Below, piece after piece: positions 37,906-48,228 of a stretch of 64,000 bases of DNA. The stretch comes from Plasmodium coatneyi (Eukaryota > Apicomplexa > Aconoidasida > Haemosporida > Plasmodiidae), in NCBI RefSeq assembly GCF_001680005.1, contig NC_033567.1, positions 4,836,001-4,900,000 on the forward strand. The letters run 5' to 3'. Under the pieces are notes generated by a model. The model saw only the letters and a list, made by a program, of their open reading frames with translations. It made no database searches and was not told the origin of the DNA. Position 1 is the first letter of the stretch; each line of letters opens with the position of its first letter. The translations under genes and the position numbers were made by a program.

Positions 37906-38099
37906 ATGGATCATGTTGGGATAAAATTAAAACCTCGAAAAAAAAATAAAGCACGAAAAGGAACATTTTTCATTAAGGGCCTTTTTTTAATCATTTCATT
38001 TTTATCCTTTCTACATTTTTGCACGGAATTATACAATTTGGATTCTTTCTTTAAAGATCAACAGATTGAATATGAACTCCCGAGGCATGCAAAGGGAAA
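37906..38099 (+). CDS. possible orphan first exon with recessed signal sequence
   Basis: A short frame from an ATG codes for a basic N-terminus (KLKPRKKNKARKG) followed by a strong hydrophobic segment (GLFLIISFLSFLHFCTELY). That is the usual shape of exon 1 of vivax-group exported-protein genes. A possible donor (gggaaa|gtaaaa) follows at 38100, leaving phase 2. I could not find a matching second exon with a PEXEL motif before 39,000. It may be a remnant, the first exon of a gene with a long intron, or chance. No function is claimed. Confidence 0.3.
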
Positions 38100-39022
38100 G
38101 TAAAATGCATAAAACGGATTAAACTCACAAAAAGCTGAAAATAAAGAAAGCACATAACAATGAATAGAAGATATTTTTCAGTTGGAAAGCCGACTAAAGC
38201 GTGAAGTGCACAAAGAACACTTAAGGTTGTGAGATAAAGGGTGCAGGGTCATTGCACGTTGATCACAAAATGCCAGTAATTGGTAATATATTGTGCCACG
38301 AGAGAAAAATGGGTGTGTGCTAATTCGCAAACGTATTCTGCATCCGATAACGCTGCTTTTAAGTGTTTATACTTCTAAGTGTGTAAAAGATTTGCAGACA
38401 TCCCTATTTTTTTAAAGCCCCAATTGAAGGAGAAAAGTGTAAGTGCTACACAATTATTTTCCTGAATCAATATTTTATACTCTTTTTACAAATTTTTGAA
38501 AAATAAAAAATTTTATTGTGTATTAAAAATAGTTACAATTAAGGAAAGGCGATTTTTCCAGTTTTATGAAATATGCATTTCATCAGAACAATTCATTGAC
38601 GTGTTCGTTACACGTGCATGTAGTATAAAAATAAATATACTCAAAAACGTGCGTTTTGAAGCTTTTATAAAATACACAATGGAAATTTACATGATACTGA
38701 GTGGGAATTTCCGTTTATCTGAGCATTTTTGTCTTCCAAGGAAACCCTGTAAAAAAGGAAAGAACGAAGGGGCCACTACATCATTCGTCACATTTTGTTC
38801 GAGGTATTCGAACAAGCAAACAAAATTGTTCTTTCCGAAGTCGCAGGATAAATACTATTTGGTGGAGTTCAGAAGGAAAATTGGAATGAAATTGAGAAGA
38901 AATTGAGAAGAAATTGAGAAGAACTCTATAGAAGATATAACATTTATGCTACTTAGTAATGACATTGTTGAGTAAGTTCACAATCTGAAGTTTACTCCCC
39001 TTGTGCTTTTCGAATTAATATT
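38100..39022. other. gene-poor AT-rich stretch
   Basis: About 0.9 kb. A 136-codon open frame at 38496-38906 has no ATG at its head, no signal and no family features, so I leave it out. A 12-bp tandem repeat (38889-38924) lies near its end. Confidence 0.45.
38889..38924. repeat. 12-bp tandem repeat, three copies
   Basis: Three head-to-tail copies of aaattgagaaga. It is a simple minisatellite just upstream of the mucin-like gene and likely polymorphic. Confidence 0.75.
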
Positions 39023-40333
39023 ATGCCGAACAACCTTTTGGAATATCATCCATTATTACGAACGGAACTGAAGAACCAAGTGGTGGCTATTCTTTATTAT
39101 GAGTTACACACTTACATATATTTAAGGGTACAATTGGAAAATATGGCTGAACGGAATTTAACTACATTTGGATTAACAGATGAAACCACTACACCCACAT
39201 TAAGAACATTACTTCAAAGTGCAGCTTCTCATACGAACTTTACTGATTCACCAACGCCTTTTAGTACATTAAGCACACCAGTTAGTTCCCCTTTTCCCCA
39301 AGATTTACATACAGACACAACTACTAATATTACAACTGATGGATTTCCTGCCAATACAACTACATCAGGTACACCGTTTAATGTTTCCCTTATTCAAGAT
39401 GCGGTCACATCTGCAACTACTACAGTACGAAATGCTGTGCATGAAGTACTAAATACAACAGTTGGAAACGCTACAAGTTCAGAAATGAGAAGGAACGTTA
39501 CTGAAGCGTTCAGTTCTACTGTTTCAGATATGTTTAATTCTACTCAGAATGCCACGTCCAGTCCGACTTCTGCCAGTATAACAGTAGGAAGACATATGTC
39601 TAGATTAGGCCGAGCAATCGCAGAATCGGCAAACTCTACCATTAGCAGTATTGAAAGTATGGGTACAACTGGTACTGCCACTATTAATACATCTTCCCCA
39701 TCATATACGAATATCACCACAAATGGAACCAACACTACAGCTACAGAGTTTAACCCTTCTATACCTGCGTTTTTAATAACCTTGTTCTTTATTTCAGTTG
39801 CCATATTTGCGTATATAATATTTACGGTAAGGATATATTCATATTTTCATGGATTTATATTCATTTTTAATTATTCCACAAACTTTATATACATTTAACT
39901 GTAATAATTTTTTCTTATCAATTTTTAATGAATCTTTTAGAATGTTCGTGATAGGAGAAAGGATAGAAAAAGAGAAAGAGAAGAGATTGAATTACAAGAA
40001 ATGTTGATGAGACTACATGCAGAATGCGATAATTGGGAGAATCTACGTCGTTGTAGACATACAAGGCTTTATTATGGTGAATCAAGTGATTCTGATTATG
40101 AATATGAAAGCAGTGATAAAACTGACGATTATGACGACTATAATAAGAAGGACGATGGGGATGAAGGTAAAGACAATGATAAGGAGGGCGATGGGGATGA
40201 AGGTAAAGACAATGATAAGAAGGACGATGGGGATGGAGGTGAAGACAATGATAAGGAGGAAGATGGGGATGGAAGATATCTTCTTGGTACAGATTATAAT
40301 TCGTTTTTTTCAAGTATGCTGAGTTTACATTAA
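39023..40333 (+). CDS. Ser/Thr/Asn-rich single-pass membrane protein with acidic repeat tail (two exons, unknown function)
   Basis: Exon 1 is 39023-39826, the intron 39827-39940 (gtaagg...ttttag) and exon 2 39941-40333, phase 0; 398 residues from 39023. The ATG at 39143 (MAERNLTTFG), giving 358 residues, is an equally good start, and an AG just before it could be an acceptor. There is no N-terminal signal peptide. The outer part is extremely rich in Thr, Ser and Asn, with many N-x-S/T sites (NTTTS, NATSS, NITTNGTNTT), so it is mucin-like. One membrane helix (FLITLFFISVAIFAYIIF) ends exon 1. Exon 2 gives a very basic juxtamembrane stretch (NVRDRRKDRKRERE), a segment with paired Cys and Trp (ECDNWENLRRCR), then a 12-residue acidic repeat. 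Lack of a signal peptide plus a TM encoded just before an intron recalls PIR, STP1 or SICAvar-type surface proteins, but I recognise no sequence match to them. Confidence 0.7.
40145..40273 (+). repeat. 36-bp tandem repeat coding for an acidic 12-residue unit
   Basis: Three full copies and a partial fourth of units such as KKDDGDEGKDND and KEGDGDEGKDND, in the cytoplasmic tail of the mucin-like membrane protein. Copies differ by a few bases. The unit is a multiple of three, so copy number can change without breaking the frame. Confidence 0.85.
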
Positions 40334-43300
40334 TAATATATATCACATCTTGTGAATTATGCCTTATAATTTCTATATATAAAAATGCAGCATTTACCTT
40401 TTGATATTCAAAAAATGTTCATGCAGAAAATGATTAACCATTCAATATTATTTACTCACCAATGTAACATAAAGAAAATAAATCATGTGTGTAAATTTTT
40501 GTACATTAATTTTACCTATGTCCGAAGGAACAAAAAAAGAGTTCCCTAAAGTATTGACCATCGATAATTTTCATTCTGAACACAGTGCTCAAGTGCACAG
40601 CATTTCATAAAGAATTTTTCCCTTTCGGATTGTTCTAAAATGTGCATAAGTATTTTTTTCCCCATTGTATATTATTGTACATTAAGACATTTTGTTTTTC
40701 TAATGTTTTTAAAAATTAACATGTATAATAGAAAAACAAATTAATTTCTTTATTAAGTCAATCTTTTAACACAATTTTTACGAAATAGTAGTGCGTCTTA
40801 ATGTTAGAAAAAAAACGTGCCATTTGGAATGGGATGTACATTATTCCTCGCTCCCTTCAGCGTGAGAGTAATTTTATCCTAATTATAGGAACAGTTATGT
40901 GTGGTATAATTATTATATGTAGAACTCCTTTAGAGAACAACTAAAGAATGGTCAAATTATTTAAGTTTTGCATTTAATTAGGAAGGAAAAATTATGAAAT
41001 TTTTCTTCTTTTTAAGAAAATATTTTTATTCGAAAAGGGGCACATATTTTTCTTTTTTATTCCGCTATATTTCGTAAAATGCGCAAAAGTAATTGGACAG
41101 ACTAAGGGGGCGTAATCATATTTTCTGTATGGATAATGGAGAAAAACATAGTTGATAATATCAAAAAGGTGAAATGGTTAAAATCGGAGAAAGTGTGTCT
41201 TTATTGTGTTCAAAGGCGTTTCTAGGAATGTAAATTATCATTTGTGATAAATGAAAGAAGAAAGGCTTTGTATTGAATCTGTATGGGAACATTTCACAGG
41301 CAGCCTTTTGATCATGAATAATATGACGTGCACTATGTATCTTTAAAAGGTGTGTAATTAACGTGTTGTACGCTTCGGTGATTTAAATAAAATGGTTTAT
41401 TTTTAAAGCGAATGAGCGTATTAATAATAAGGCTGTTAAAACAATTTAATTAAGGCATCCAGTTATTTGAGGTTTTTCACTATATTTATATATAGGAAGA
41501 GTTTATGTTGTTATGAAAAAAATTTGAACATTTTCACATTGATGTTTTTTTTTTTAAGTGCTTTACAACATGCGTGTCTTCCATTTAGGTTTTGTTTATT
41601 AATTTTTTAAAGATGGTGACATGACATTTCTGTGAGGAGTAATTCGTTAAAATTTCCTGTTGTGTCCAGGTATAAGTTTACAGAAAGAACATTCCTTCAT
41701 TATACTTATTTGAACATACTTTTTTGTTCTTCCTAGTTTTAATTTAAAATTTGCCACAGAAATATTACTTAACTGTGAAATGGCTAAGTTATATGCAAAT
41801 GATTAAGTGATATAAAAACTCGTGGTCATTATTCAACAATGACAGTTGCTTCACTGGCTGGTTATAGCAGAAGGGGCAATCATATGTGCATAAAAGAAAT
41901 AGTCCTTCTTGCAGATAAGGAAAGATGCATGACGATGAAAGCGAATTTGTACACACTTCTGATATTTTTCATGGTTTAATATGTCGCTATTTCTACATAT
42001 TCCTGCTAAAACGATGCCTTTTTTCTGGAGCGTTTTATTTGATAAAATGGCATATATACGGATAATTTCCCATTTTATGCTTTCCCAAAATAAACAGCAT
42101 AATATTTTACATGCAACTTTGTTTAGTGCAGCATAGAAGTGTATTTTATCCTAATTACCATTTCTTAATTTTTCGCTCATGCTAAAATTGAAGAAGATGG
42201 AGTTCTGCGAATCCACATATACTAAGCAGAAGTGAGTGTCCAAATTTAAAAATTTTCAAAACGCTCTTGTTAGTGGCTCATACAGTAGAAACGCTAAATT
42301 CTTTATTTTGGGGATTAATCTGCTGTTATGAGCTCAACAAGAAATTGCATGCTGAAGCGTAAAGTTTTTTTTTCCTTTTTCCTGTAAGAACTATTCTGTG
42401 TGTATATATATAAAAAAAAAAAAAAAAAAACTCCTTACAGAAGTTAATAATTACATTTAAATTGACACAAAATAATGAGAAAAAAATGAACTTTAATCTG
42501 TTATTTTTTCTCAATTTTCTTTTCTTGCAAGAAAAATTATAAATCATGAGCAGAGGTCTATTTAGTGCCACATACATGCGAACCACGGGCATATCAATTT
42601 TCCTATATGAAAAAAAAAAAAAAGATGTAATTTAACCATTTTATGAATAAAAATAATCGTTTTTGACAAGTATATTTTCAAATCATTTAAGTGTAGATTA
42701 AATGTAAGAAGAAACATATCATATGCTGCGAAAAAAAAAAAAAAATGTTAATTTATTTTAACTGAAGTATCAACACACGTATAACCCGTACATTTTCGTA
42801 TGCCTGCATGCGTCAAGTGGCGTTTGTTCTATTTATTTAATTTATAGGCCCCTAAACCATGAACATAATTTTTAAAATCCACATCAGACGAGCATTTTTA
42901 TAGTACATTTTTCTCATATATTTTGATTTAATTTCGCATGGGAATAAATTCAGTTAACAGTTGCTATTCATTTTATCGTGTTACGTTATTTTTTTTAATG
43001 ATTTATCCCCGCTCATATTAAGGACACTTGACAAGTACACAACACTGTAATTTGTAAGCGGAAAGAAGGATAGTTCATTTTTCATATCAACAATGAAAAA
43101 TTCTGTAAAAAAAAGAGAGGCGTACGATTTAAGAAGGCAAAATAAGTAGAATTCTGTTGCTCGCCTATAAATTTATTGATACTTGTCTGGTGCAGAAAAC
43201 AAATTATATAAACATGAATGTAGCGTAAGAGTGCTCAAGTAGACTCATTGTACGAAAATAAAATGTGATCAAGTTAATGTTTTTATGTTGTTGTTTAGTA

Positions 43301-43563
43301 TGCTCATTTTAGTTTAAACATACGTTTTAAGATTTCGCTTATTTCTTGAACATGCATGGACACTAATTGTGTCCATAGTTAACTGTTGCTGCCTATTTTT
43401 TCCTATGTTTATTTTACGACGTGAAGATAAGGTTTTAATTTACTCACGTAATGCAAATAACACAATATAAGAGCGTGCAATTGTGATATTTACATTGTTG
43501 CCTAAAATAAAATAGTGTTATATTTTTACTGCGCTTTTTTTTTTTTTTTTTTTTCTTCATATA
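40334..43563. other. gene-free AT-rich stretch, 3.2 kb
   Basis: No ATG-initiated frame of interest on either strand. There are homopolymer runs (A at 42413-42430, 42609-42622 and 42730-42743). It ends in a T run at 43536-43553 immediately before the next start codon. I see nothing else. Confidence 0.5.
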
Positions 43564-45504
43564 ATGTCTCTCAAAATGGAATATTTCTATAAATTGGTCA
43601 TAGTTTTAGCCTATATTCATACATATTTGATGCACAGCAGATGTGTGAAAAAGGTATTTTTAGCTGAAAATGAACCTGATCCTGGTGTAAAATCAGAGGA
43701 TGGAAAAGGCCCTTATGAGGAGGATGTTCTTACAGAAGTTATGAATCTTCTTTCTTTCAAGACTTTGGGGGAAGAAAAGGTGGAACAGGAAAAATCCGAA
43801 GAAGAGGGTGCAGTTGGCGGGGTGGAAGGAAGGGGTGCAGTTGGTGGGGTGGATGAATTGGGTGCAGTTGGTGGGGTGGATGAATTGGGTGCAGTTGGCG
43901 GGGTGGAAGAATTGGGTGCAGTTGGTGGGGTGGAAGAATTGGGTGCAGTTGGTGGGGTGGAAGAATTGGGTGCAGTTGGTGGGGTGGAAGAATTGGGTGC
44001 AGTTGGTGGGGTGGAAGAATTGGGTGCAGTTGGCGGGGTGGAAGAATTGGGTGAAGTTGGTGGGGTGGAAGAATTGGGTGAAGTTGGTGGGGTGGAAGAC
44101 ATGGAAACTGGAGAAAAATCCCCAAGAAAAAGAAGATTAATTTTAAGAAAAGCACGTTTTCAATTAGAAAATATTAAAAAATACAAGGGGACCTCTGAAG
44201 AAGATGTACAGATGGAAGAAGTAAAAGAAAAGGGAACAACTTCAAGTGAATCATCATCAGATGATGCACCAGAAGAAAAACCTGAAGAAAAGCCTGAAGA
44301 AGCGGGTGACGCCGCGTTAATTGAGTTTAAACATGTACTAAGGGTGTGTGATTATATATATTTTGAAATTAATGATGAAGCAATAGACGAATATTTAAAG
44401 ACAAGGGTATACGGAATAGAACGAATTTCTGAATTGCATAAAGAATATCCATTAAATTTGGGGAAAGCTATTGACTTTGAAAGTCTTCGTAAGCCTTTTG
44501 GAGTAGCAGATGAAAGCCTTGTACTGATAAATGAAACCGAATTACACGAAATGCTATATTTTGATGATTATATGAAAATTCCATTATTAGATTTTTTAAA
44601 TAATACAACGGTGGGTAAATTACCTCTGACAAAAGTTAATTCCTTATATTCCCAAGTAGGTATTAAATATCTGCCATGGAATAATTATCTGTTGGAGTAT
44701 CTTAGTCCAAGAAGCATATCTTTTAACATTGACCATTTTTTTAATAATAATATAGGAACATATTTATCTGACGAAAAATGTGAAATTTGCAATTTTGATG
44801 ATACAAGAAGAATGGTTATAGGAGAAAAAAATAAGGAAAACAATAATATAGTTGAAGCATTAAGAGAGATGAAAAACTCTAGGGAATTGTCTTATGGCGA
44901 ACGACAGAGACTAAGATATATCATTTTTTACCAACTTAGGAGTTTGGCGTATGTAGAGAAAAAATTATCTTTCTTTGGTGAAAAACGTAATAGAATTAAG
45001 AATGATTTAACGCTTCTTTCAGAATATTTCCCTTTACCTAAAAAATATGTATATAAGGATGTTACCCTTTTGACATGTCTACATTATGTAAGCAGTTATA
45101 TCATTGTAATACTTAAGCCATTGAAGGGTAAAGTTGGAAAAAATATGATAGAACATAGGGAGCTTCTTAATACTGCAGCTTTAGTAAATCACTTAATAGC
45201 TGTAATGGAGTTTATGGAAAATAATTCACAATTGTGTCAAAAATTCTTTGAGATCTATCGCCATCTTCGTGGTTTTTACCCACGTTTGAAATCGAGTGAA
45301 GATATAGTAAAAATGTTTAATTATTTAATGATAAGGCGTCAATTATTTTGTATAATGTATAATATAGGTAAATTACTTTCAAAATTACAATATTGCGAAG
45401 ATCAGGTAACTAATTATGAGGATAATATTTTTGGGGATTATGCGAAATTAACCTTTTCATTAGAACGTACATTAGATAAGGCGAAGGAGTTATATAAAAG
45501 GTGA
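43564..45504 (+). CDS. secreted protein with eleven nonapeptide repeats and a Cys-containing C-terminal domain (possibly RAP2/RAP3-like)
   Basis: A 646-residue single-exon protein starting 10 bases after a long T run. An N-terminal signal (YKLVIVLAYIHTYLMHSRC) is followed by a short acidic stretch. Then come eleven 9-residue repeats of GAVGGVEEL type (residues 82-180), a charged linker with EEKPEEKPEE, and a folded-looking domain of about 390 residues from 251 to the end with about seven cysteines. Notable stretches are VLRVCDYIYFEINDEAIDEY, KYLPWNNYLLEYLSPRS and CEICNFDDTRRMVIG. No RxLxE/Q/D PEXEL motif follows the signal, so export into the host cell by that route is not indicated. The domain size, single exon, signal and cysteines fit the low-molecular-weight rhoptry proteins RAP2/RAP3, and wording of the domain feels familiar from them, but this is memory and must be tested. 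If right, it is a repeat-bearing relative in an unexpected place. Confidence 0.72.
   Translation: MSLKMEYFYKLVIVLAYIHTYLMHSRCVKKVFLAENEPDPGVKSEDGKGPYEEDVLTEVMNLLSFKTLGEEKVEQEKSEEEGAVGGVEGRGAVGGVDELGAVGGVDELGAVGGVEELGAVGGVEELGAVGGVEELGAVGGVEELGAVGGVEELGAVGGVEELGEVGGVEELGEVGGVEDMETGEKSPRKRRLILRKARFQLENIKKYKGTSEEDVQMEEVKEKGTTSSESSSDDAPEEKPEEKPEEAGDAALIEFKHVLRVCDYIYFEINDEAIDEYLKTRVYGIERISELHKEYPLNLGKAIDFESLRKPFGVADESLVLINETELHEMLYFDDYMKIPLLDFLNNTTVGKLPLTKVNSLYSQVGIKYLPWNNYLLEYLSPRSISFNIDHFFNNNIGTYLSDEKCEICNFDDTRRMVIGEKNKENNNIVEALREMKNSRELSYGERQRLRYIIFYQLRSLAYVEKKLSFFGEKRNRIKNDLTLLSEYFPLPKKYVYKDVTLLTCLHYVSSYIIVILKPLKGKVGKNMIEHRELLNTAALVNHLIAVMEFMENNSQLCQKFFEIYRHLRGFYPRLKSSEDIVKMFNYLMIRRQLFCIMYNIGKLLSKLQYCEDQVTNYEDNIFGDYAKLTFSLERTLDKAKELYKR
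43807..44103 (+). repeat. 27-bp tandem repeat, eleven units
   Basis: Units code for GAVGGV followed by EEL in most copies (first EGR, then DEL twice, EEL seven times, last ED). In the last two copies the Ala codon is changed to Glu (GEVGGV). The plus strand is strongly G-rich (ggtggggtgg in each unit), sharply unlike the surrounding AT-rich DNA. Having no stop in several frames, the array produces long phantom frames on both strands. Confidence 0.95.
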
Positions 45505-47770
45505 ATACAAGATATGTGGTTATATATTTAGGATTTAAATAAAGACGAAATTAAAAATAATGTGTACAAATCATTGCAATTTCTTTTGTTTGTTGTACAT
45601 ATTACAGAATAACTTTCTTTATCGAAATATTTGGAAATGTAGAAAGAGAAGTAATTCTTATTCTGTTCTACATTTGTACGATAAATAAGACAATTTCTGT
45701 TTCCTTTTTTTTCTTTTTTAAATAATGTGAGACAAGTTTGTACATCATATCATCATAAAGAATGGTTTGAAAATTGTTGTAGCATATTTTAAAAAATACA
45801 ATAATGTGATGAATATATCCTCCGTGTTGATGCATATTGGAGAATGAGTTTTAAATTTTTTACAGAGCTCTTCCATTTAGGAAAAGTTACCCATTAATAC
45901 ATATTTAAACACATATTGAGAAATAATTGTAATTAAAAAATAATTTTTGCATGAATGTTTCTTAAGAAAAAAAGGAAAATTTAAACCATACATGTTTGCA
46001 TCCCTTGTTGGTATATTCATTTTTTGGAAAACAAAAATCAAAGTGGAAAAAAATTCCCATGTGGAAATCCTTTAAATATGGTGACGAAATTTACATTAAC
46101 ACATTGTGCATATTTATAAATATTTTTTAAAAACTTCGCACGCAAATTTTTTAATTTTGAAGAACTCTTTTCCTATTATATTTATACGCAGATTTTTTTA
46201 ACCAATTTGTCACAATAACGAATTCGTTAGGATGCTTAAAAGGTGATATAAATGGCGTGTAAATAGTAGAAATATATAGCTTTATCAGAGAAAGTTTACG
46301 AGTAGGGCGGTAAATAATTGCGGCATGCTTCTGACACAAATGATTGGCAAAAGAAAAGTGGGCACAGTGTTAATCCATAGAGGTCATGAAATGGGCCAGC
46401 TTCCATACCAACAGATAAGATCAGTGGAATATTCATGTCAAAATTGGAGAAATTTAAAAAAGATAAATTATATGAAATAAATACACATAGACCACATAAT
46501 GAACAACATTTACGCACATAAAATGCCCTCATACAGTTTTTAAAAAGGAATTCCTTTCTAAATATAAATTATATATTCGATTACTTTGGCATGCCTGAAG
46601 AAACTGCACATTAAAAAGTGAAGTGCATAAAATGAAGAATGCATATAATTTTCACGGATTGTTGTGTTAAGAAACGTTCCATTCATACGTGTGAAATGCA
46701 CGAAAGGGGAGGGAACATTTCTTAAATATCAAAAGGAAATTATTTGTTTACACATTTTTTTGTTTCATATATGTGTCCATGACCGGGTTTTTCTTAACAC
46801 ACGTTTCAATTTTATAACACGAAAATGGTGATATATCATTTCGGAAAGGCAATATATATTCGTTTTACAAATGTGTGCTGAGAAAACAGAAAGAGTGATT
46901 AAATAGGGAGAACGATTTTTGTGCACCTAAAACATGTAACACTTCTTTGTAAGGACGAACCTGAAAAGGGCGTTTTGCTATCATAATGGGCTTTTCACAT
47001 AAGACATGACACGTTCAGCGAAAGTGAAAATATTAACCATTTAGTTATCATTTTATGATTACCCCTAATTATGATTGAATTTGGGGGGGTACATAACATA
47101 TACAATTATGTTCCTTGTATATTCAGAGGGGCATTTATAAACGTTATAAGTTTTCCATTTTAGAAAAAATGAGAACGAAAATGAAAGCGTAAAATGCAGC
47201 ATAAATTGTTTAAAGAATACTTAAAAGAAAAAGTAAGGATATTGTGTAAAAAAAAAAAGAAAGACAGAATTTACATTAATTAGCATGAACAGTTTACATT
47301 CTTTTGTCTCCACTTTAAATAGCGTAAAGGAGGCGGTAAAGCATTATTTTACAAAAATATTCTAACAGTTCTGATGCCTGTGCAGTTTATGTGTGCATAA
47401 CATAAAATTATATATGTTCACGATATTGTGAGAGCTTACAATATGTTAATCTTAGCGCCAGCCAAAAGTTACCGTTTAACGCAGGGATTAACCAATGTGC
47501 AGTTATGCATTAAGTTTCATAGGAATGTTCTCATTTGCAAATTAAAAAGGATAATCTTCGTTTACACTTCAAAGGGGAAAATAACTGATGATAGGGTTAT
47601 TGTAAGGATGGGAAAAGTTTTGTCTGAACAAGTTTCACGTATGTATTGAGTTATCTGCTTGATTGGAAGTGACCATTATTTGTAAGGCAAGCAGATATGA
47701 ACGCGTTAGTAATTGCTTTTATTTAATTTTGTTAATTTTCGTCAGAATCTGTTTCTTTTTCCTTTTGGGA
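45505..47770. other. gene-free AT-rich stretch, 2.3 kb
   Basis: It contains the 3' UTR of the repeat protein gene and the 3' side of the next, opposite-strand gene. A G7 run lies at 47090-47096. Short frames such as 47428-47649 and 46151-46532 have no signal, motif or plausible start. No gene seen. Confidence 0.5.
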
Positions 47771-48228
47771 TTAATCGGGGTGATACATCTCGAGCTGTTC
47801 TGAGATTTCCTGTTCGATTTCAGAGGGAGATGTATCATCGTCTACAATAATAAACAGATAATCCGGGTTGACTACTTCATACCCTTGATTAAAAGGAACC
47901 TGAGAGGGTATATGAAAAGGTAAAAATTGGGCATTATATATGTAATATATACAAGTATATATAATAAACAGGCGTATGTATAAATGTATGTACACATTTT
48001 GCAAGAAAATTTTGGGACATTATTCAACCATGCCGAAGGAAAGGAATATTCCTTTATTCTTACCCCAACGGTGAGGACCAATGCCATATACATAACAAGA
48101 AGAGTAATAGCTAAGACGAATATGATTGCGCGATTTGGAGAAATCTCATTAGCTGATAGTATATTAGGCAATCCGTTATTTATGGTTTTTAAGGCTTCAC
48201 CAGCCATAGCGTTAATATCAGAAGTCAT
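47771..48228 (-). CDS. small single-pass membrane protein, two exons, 97 aa, unknown
   Basis: Exon 1 is 48228-48064, the intron 48063-47900 (gtaaga...ctctcag) and exon 2 47899-47771; both sites are strong and phase 0 is kept. Exon 1 codes for 55 residues: a short polar N-terminus (MTSDINAMAGEALKTINNG) and one membrane helix at 34-54 (AIIFVLAITLLVMYMALVL). Exon 2 codes for a 42-residue tail, NPDYLFIIVDDD then an acidic, Glu-rich end (SEIEQEISEQLEMYHPD). There is no signal peptide. The frame stays open upstream of the ATG to a textbook acceptor (a T14 run, then gcatag, AG at 48248-48247), so an earlier exon, coding or 5' UTR, probably exists; I did not find it. Exon 1 ending right after the TM repeats the layout of the gene at 39.0-40.3 kb. 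No family is recognised. Confidence 0.6.

Noticed and set aside
38496..38906. 136-codon frame as a second exon for the signal exon at 37906
   Set aside because: No usable AG acceptor in phase at its head, no PEXEL, and composition like random AT-rich DNA.
43713..44155. Pro/Thr/Ser- and His/Leu-rich frames opposite and alongside the nonapeptide repeat
   Set aside because: They exist only because the 27-bp repeat has no stops in those frames; the signal-peptide frame continues into a non-repetitive domain and is the real one.
47428..47649. 73-codon plus-strand frame
   Set aside because: Non-ATG head, no signal, no family features.
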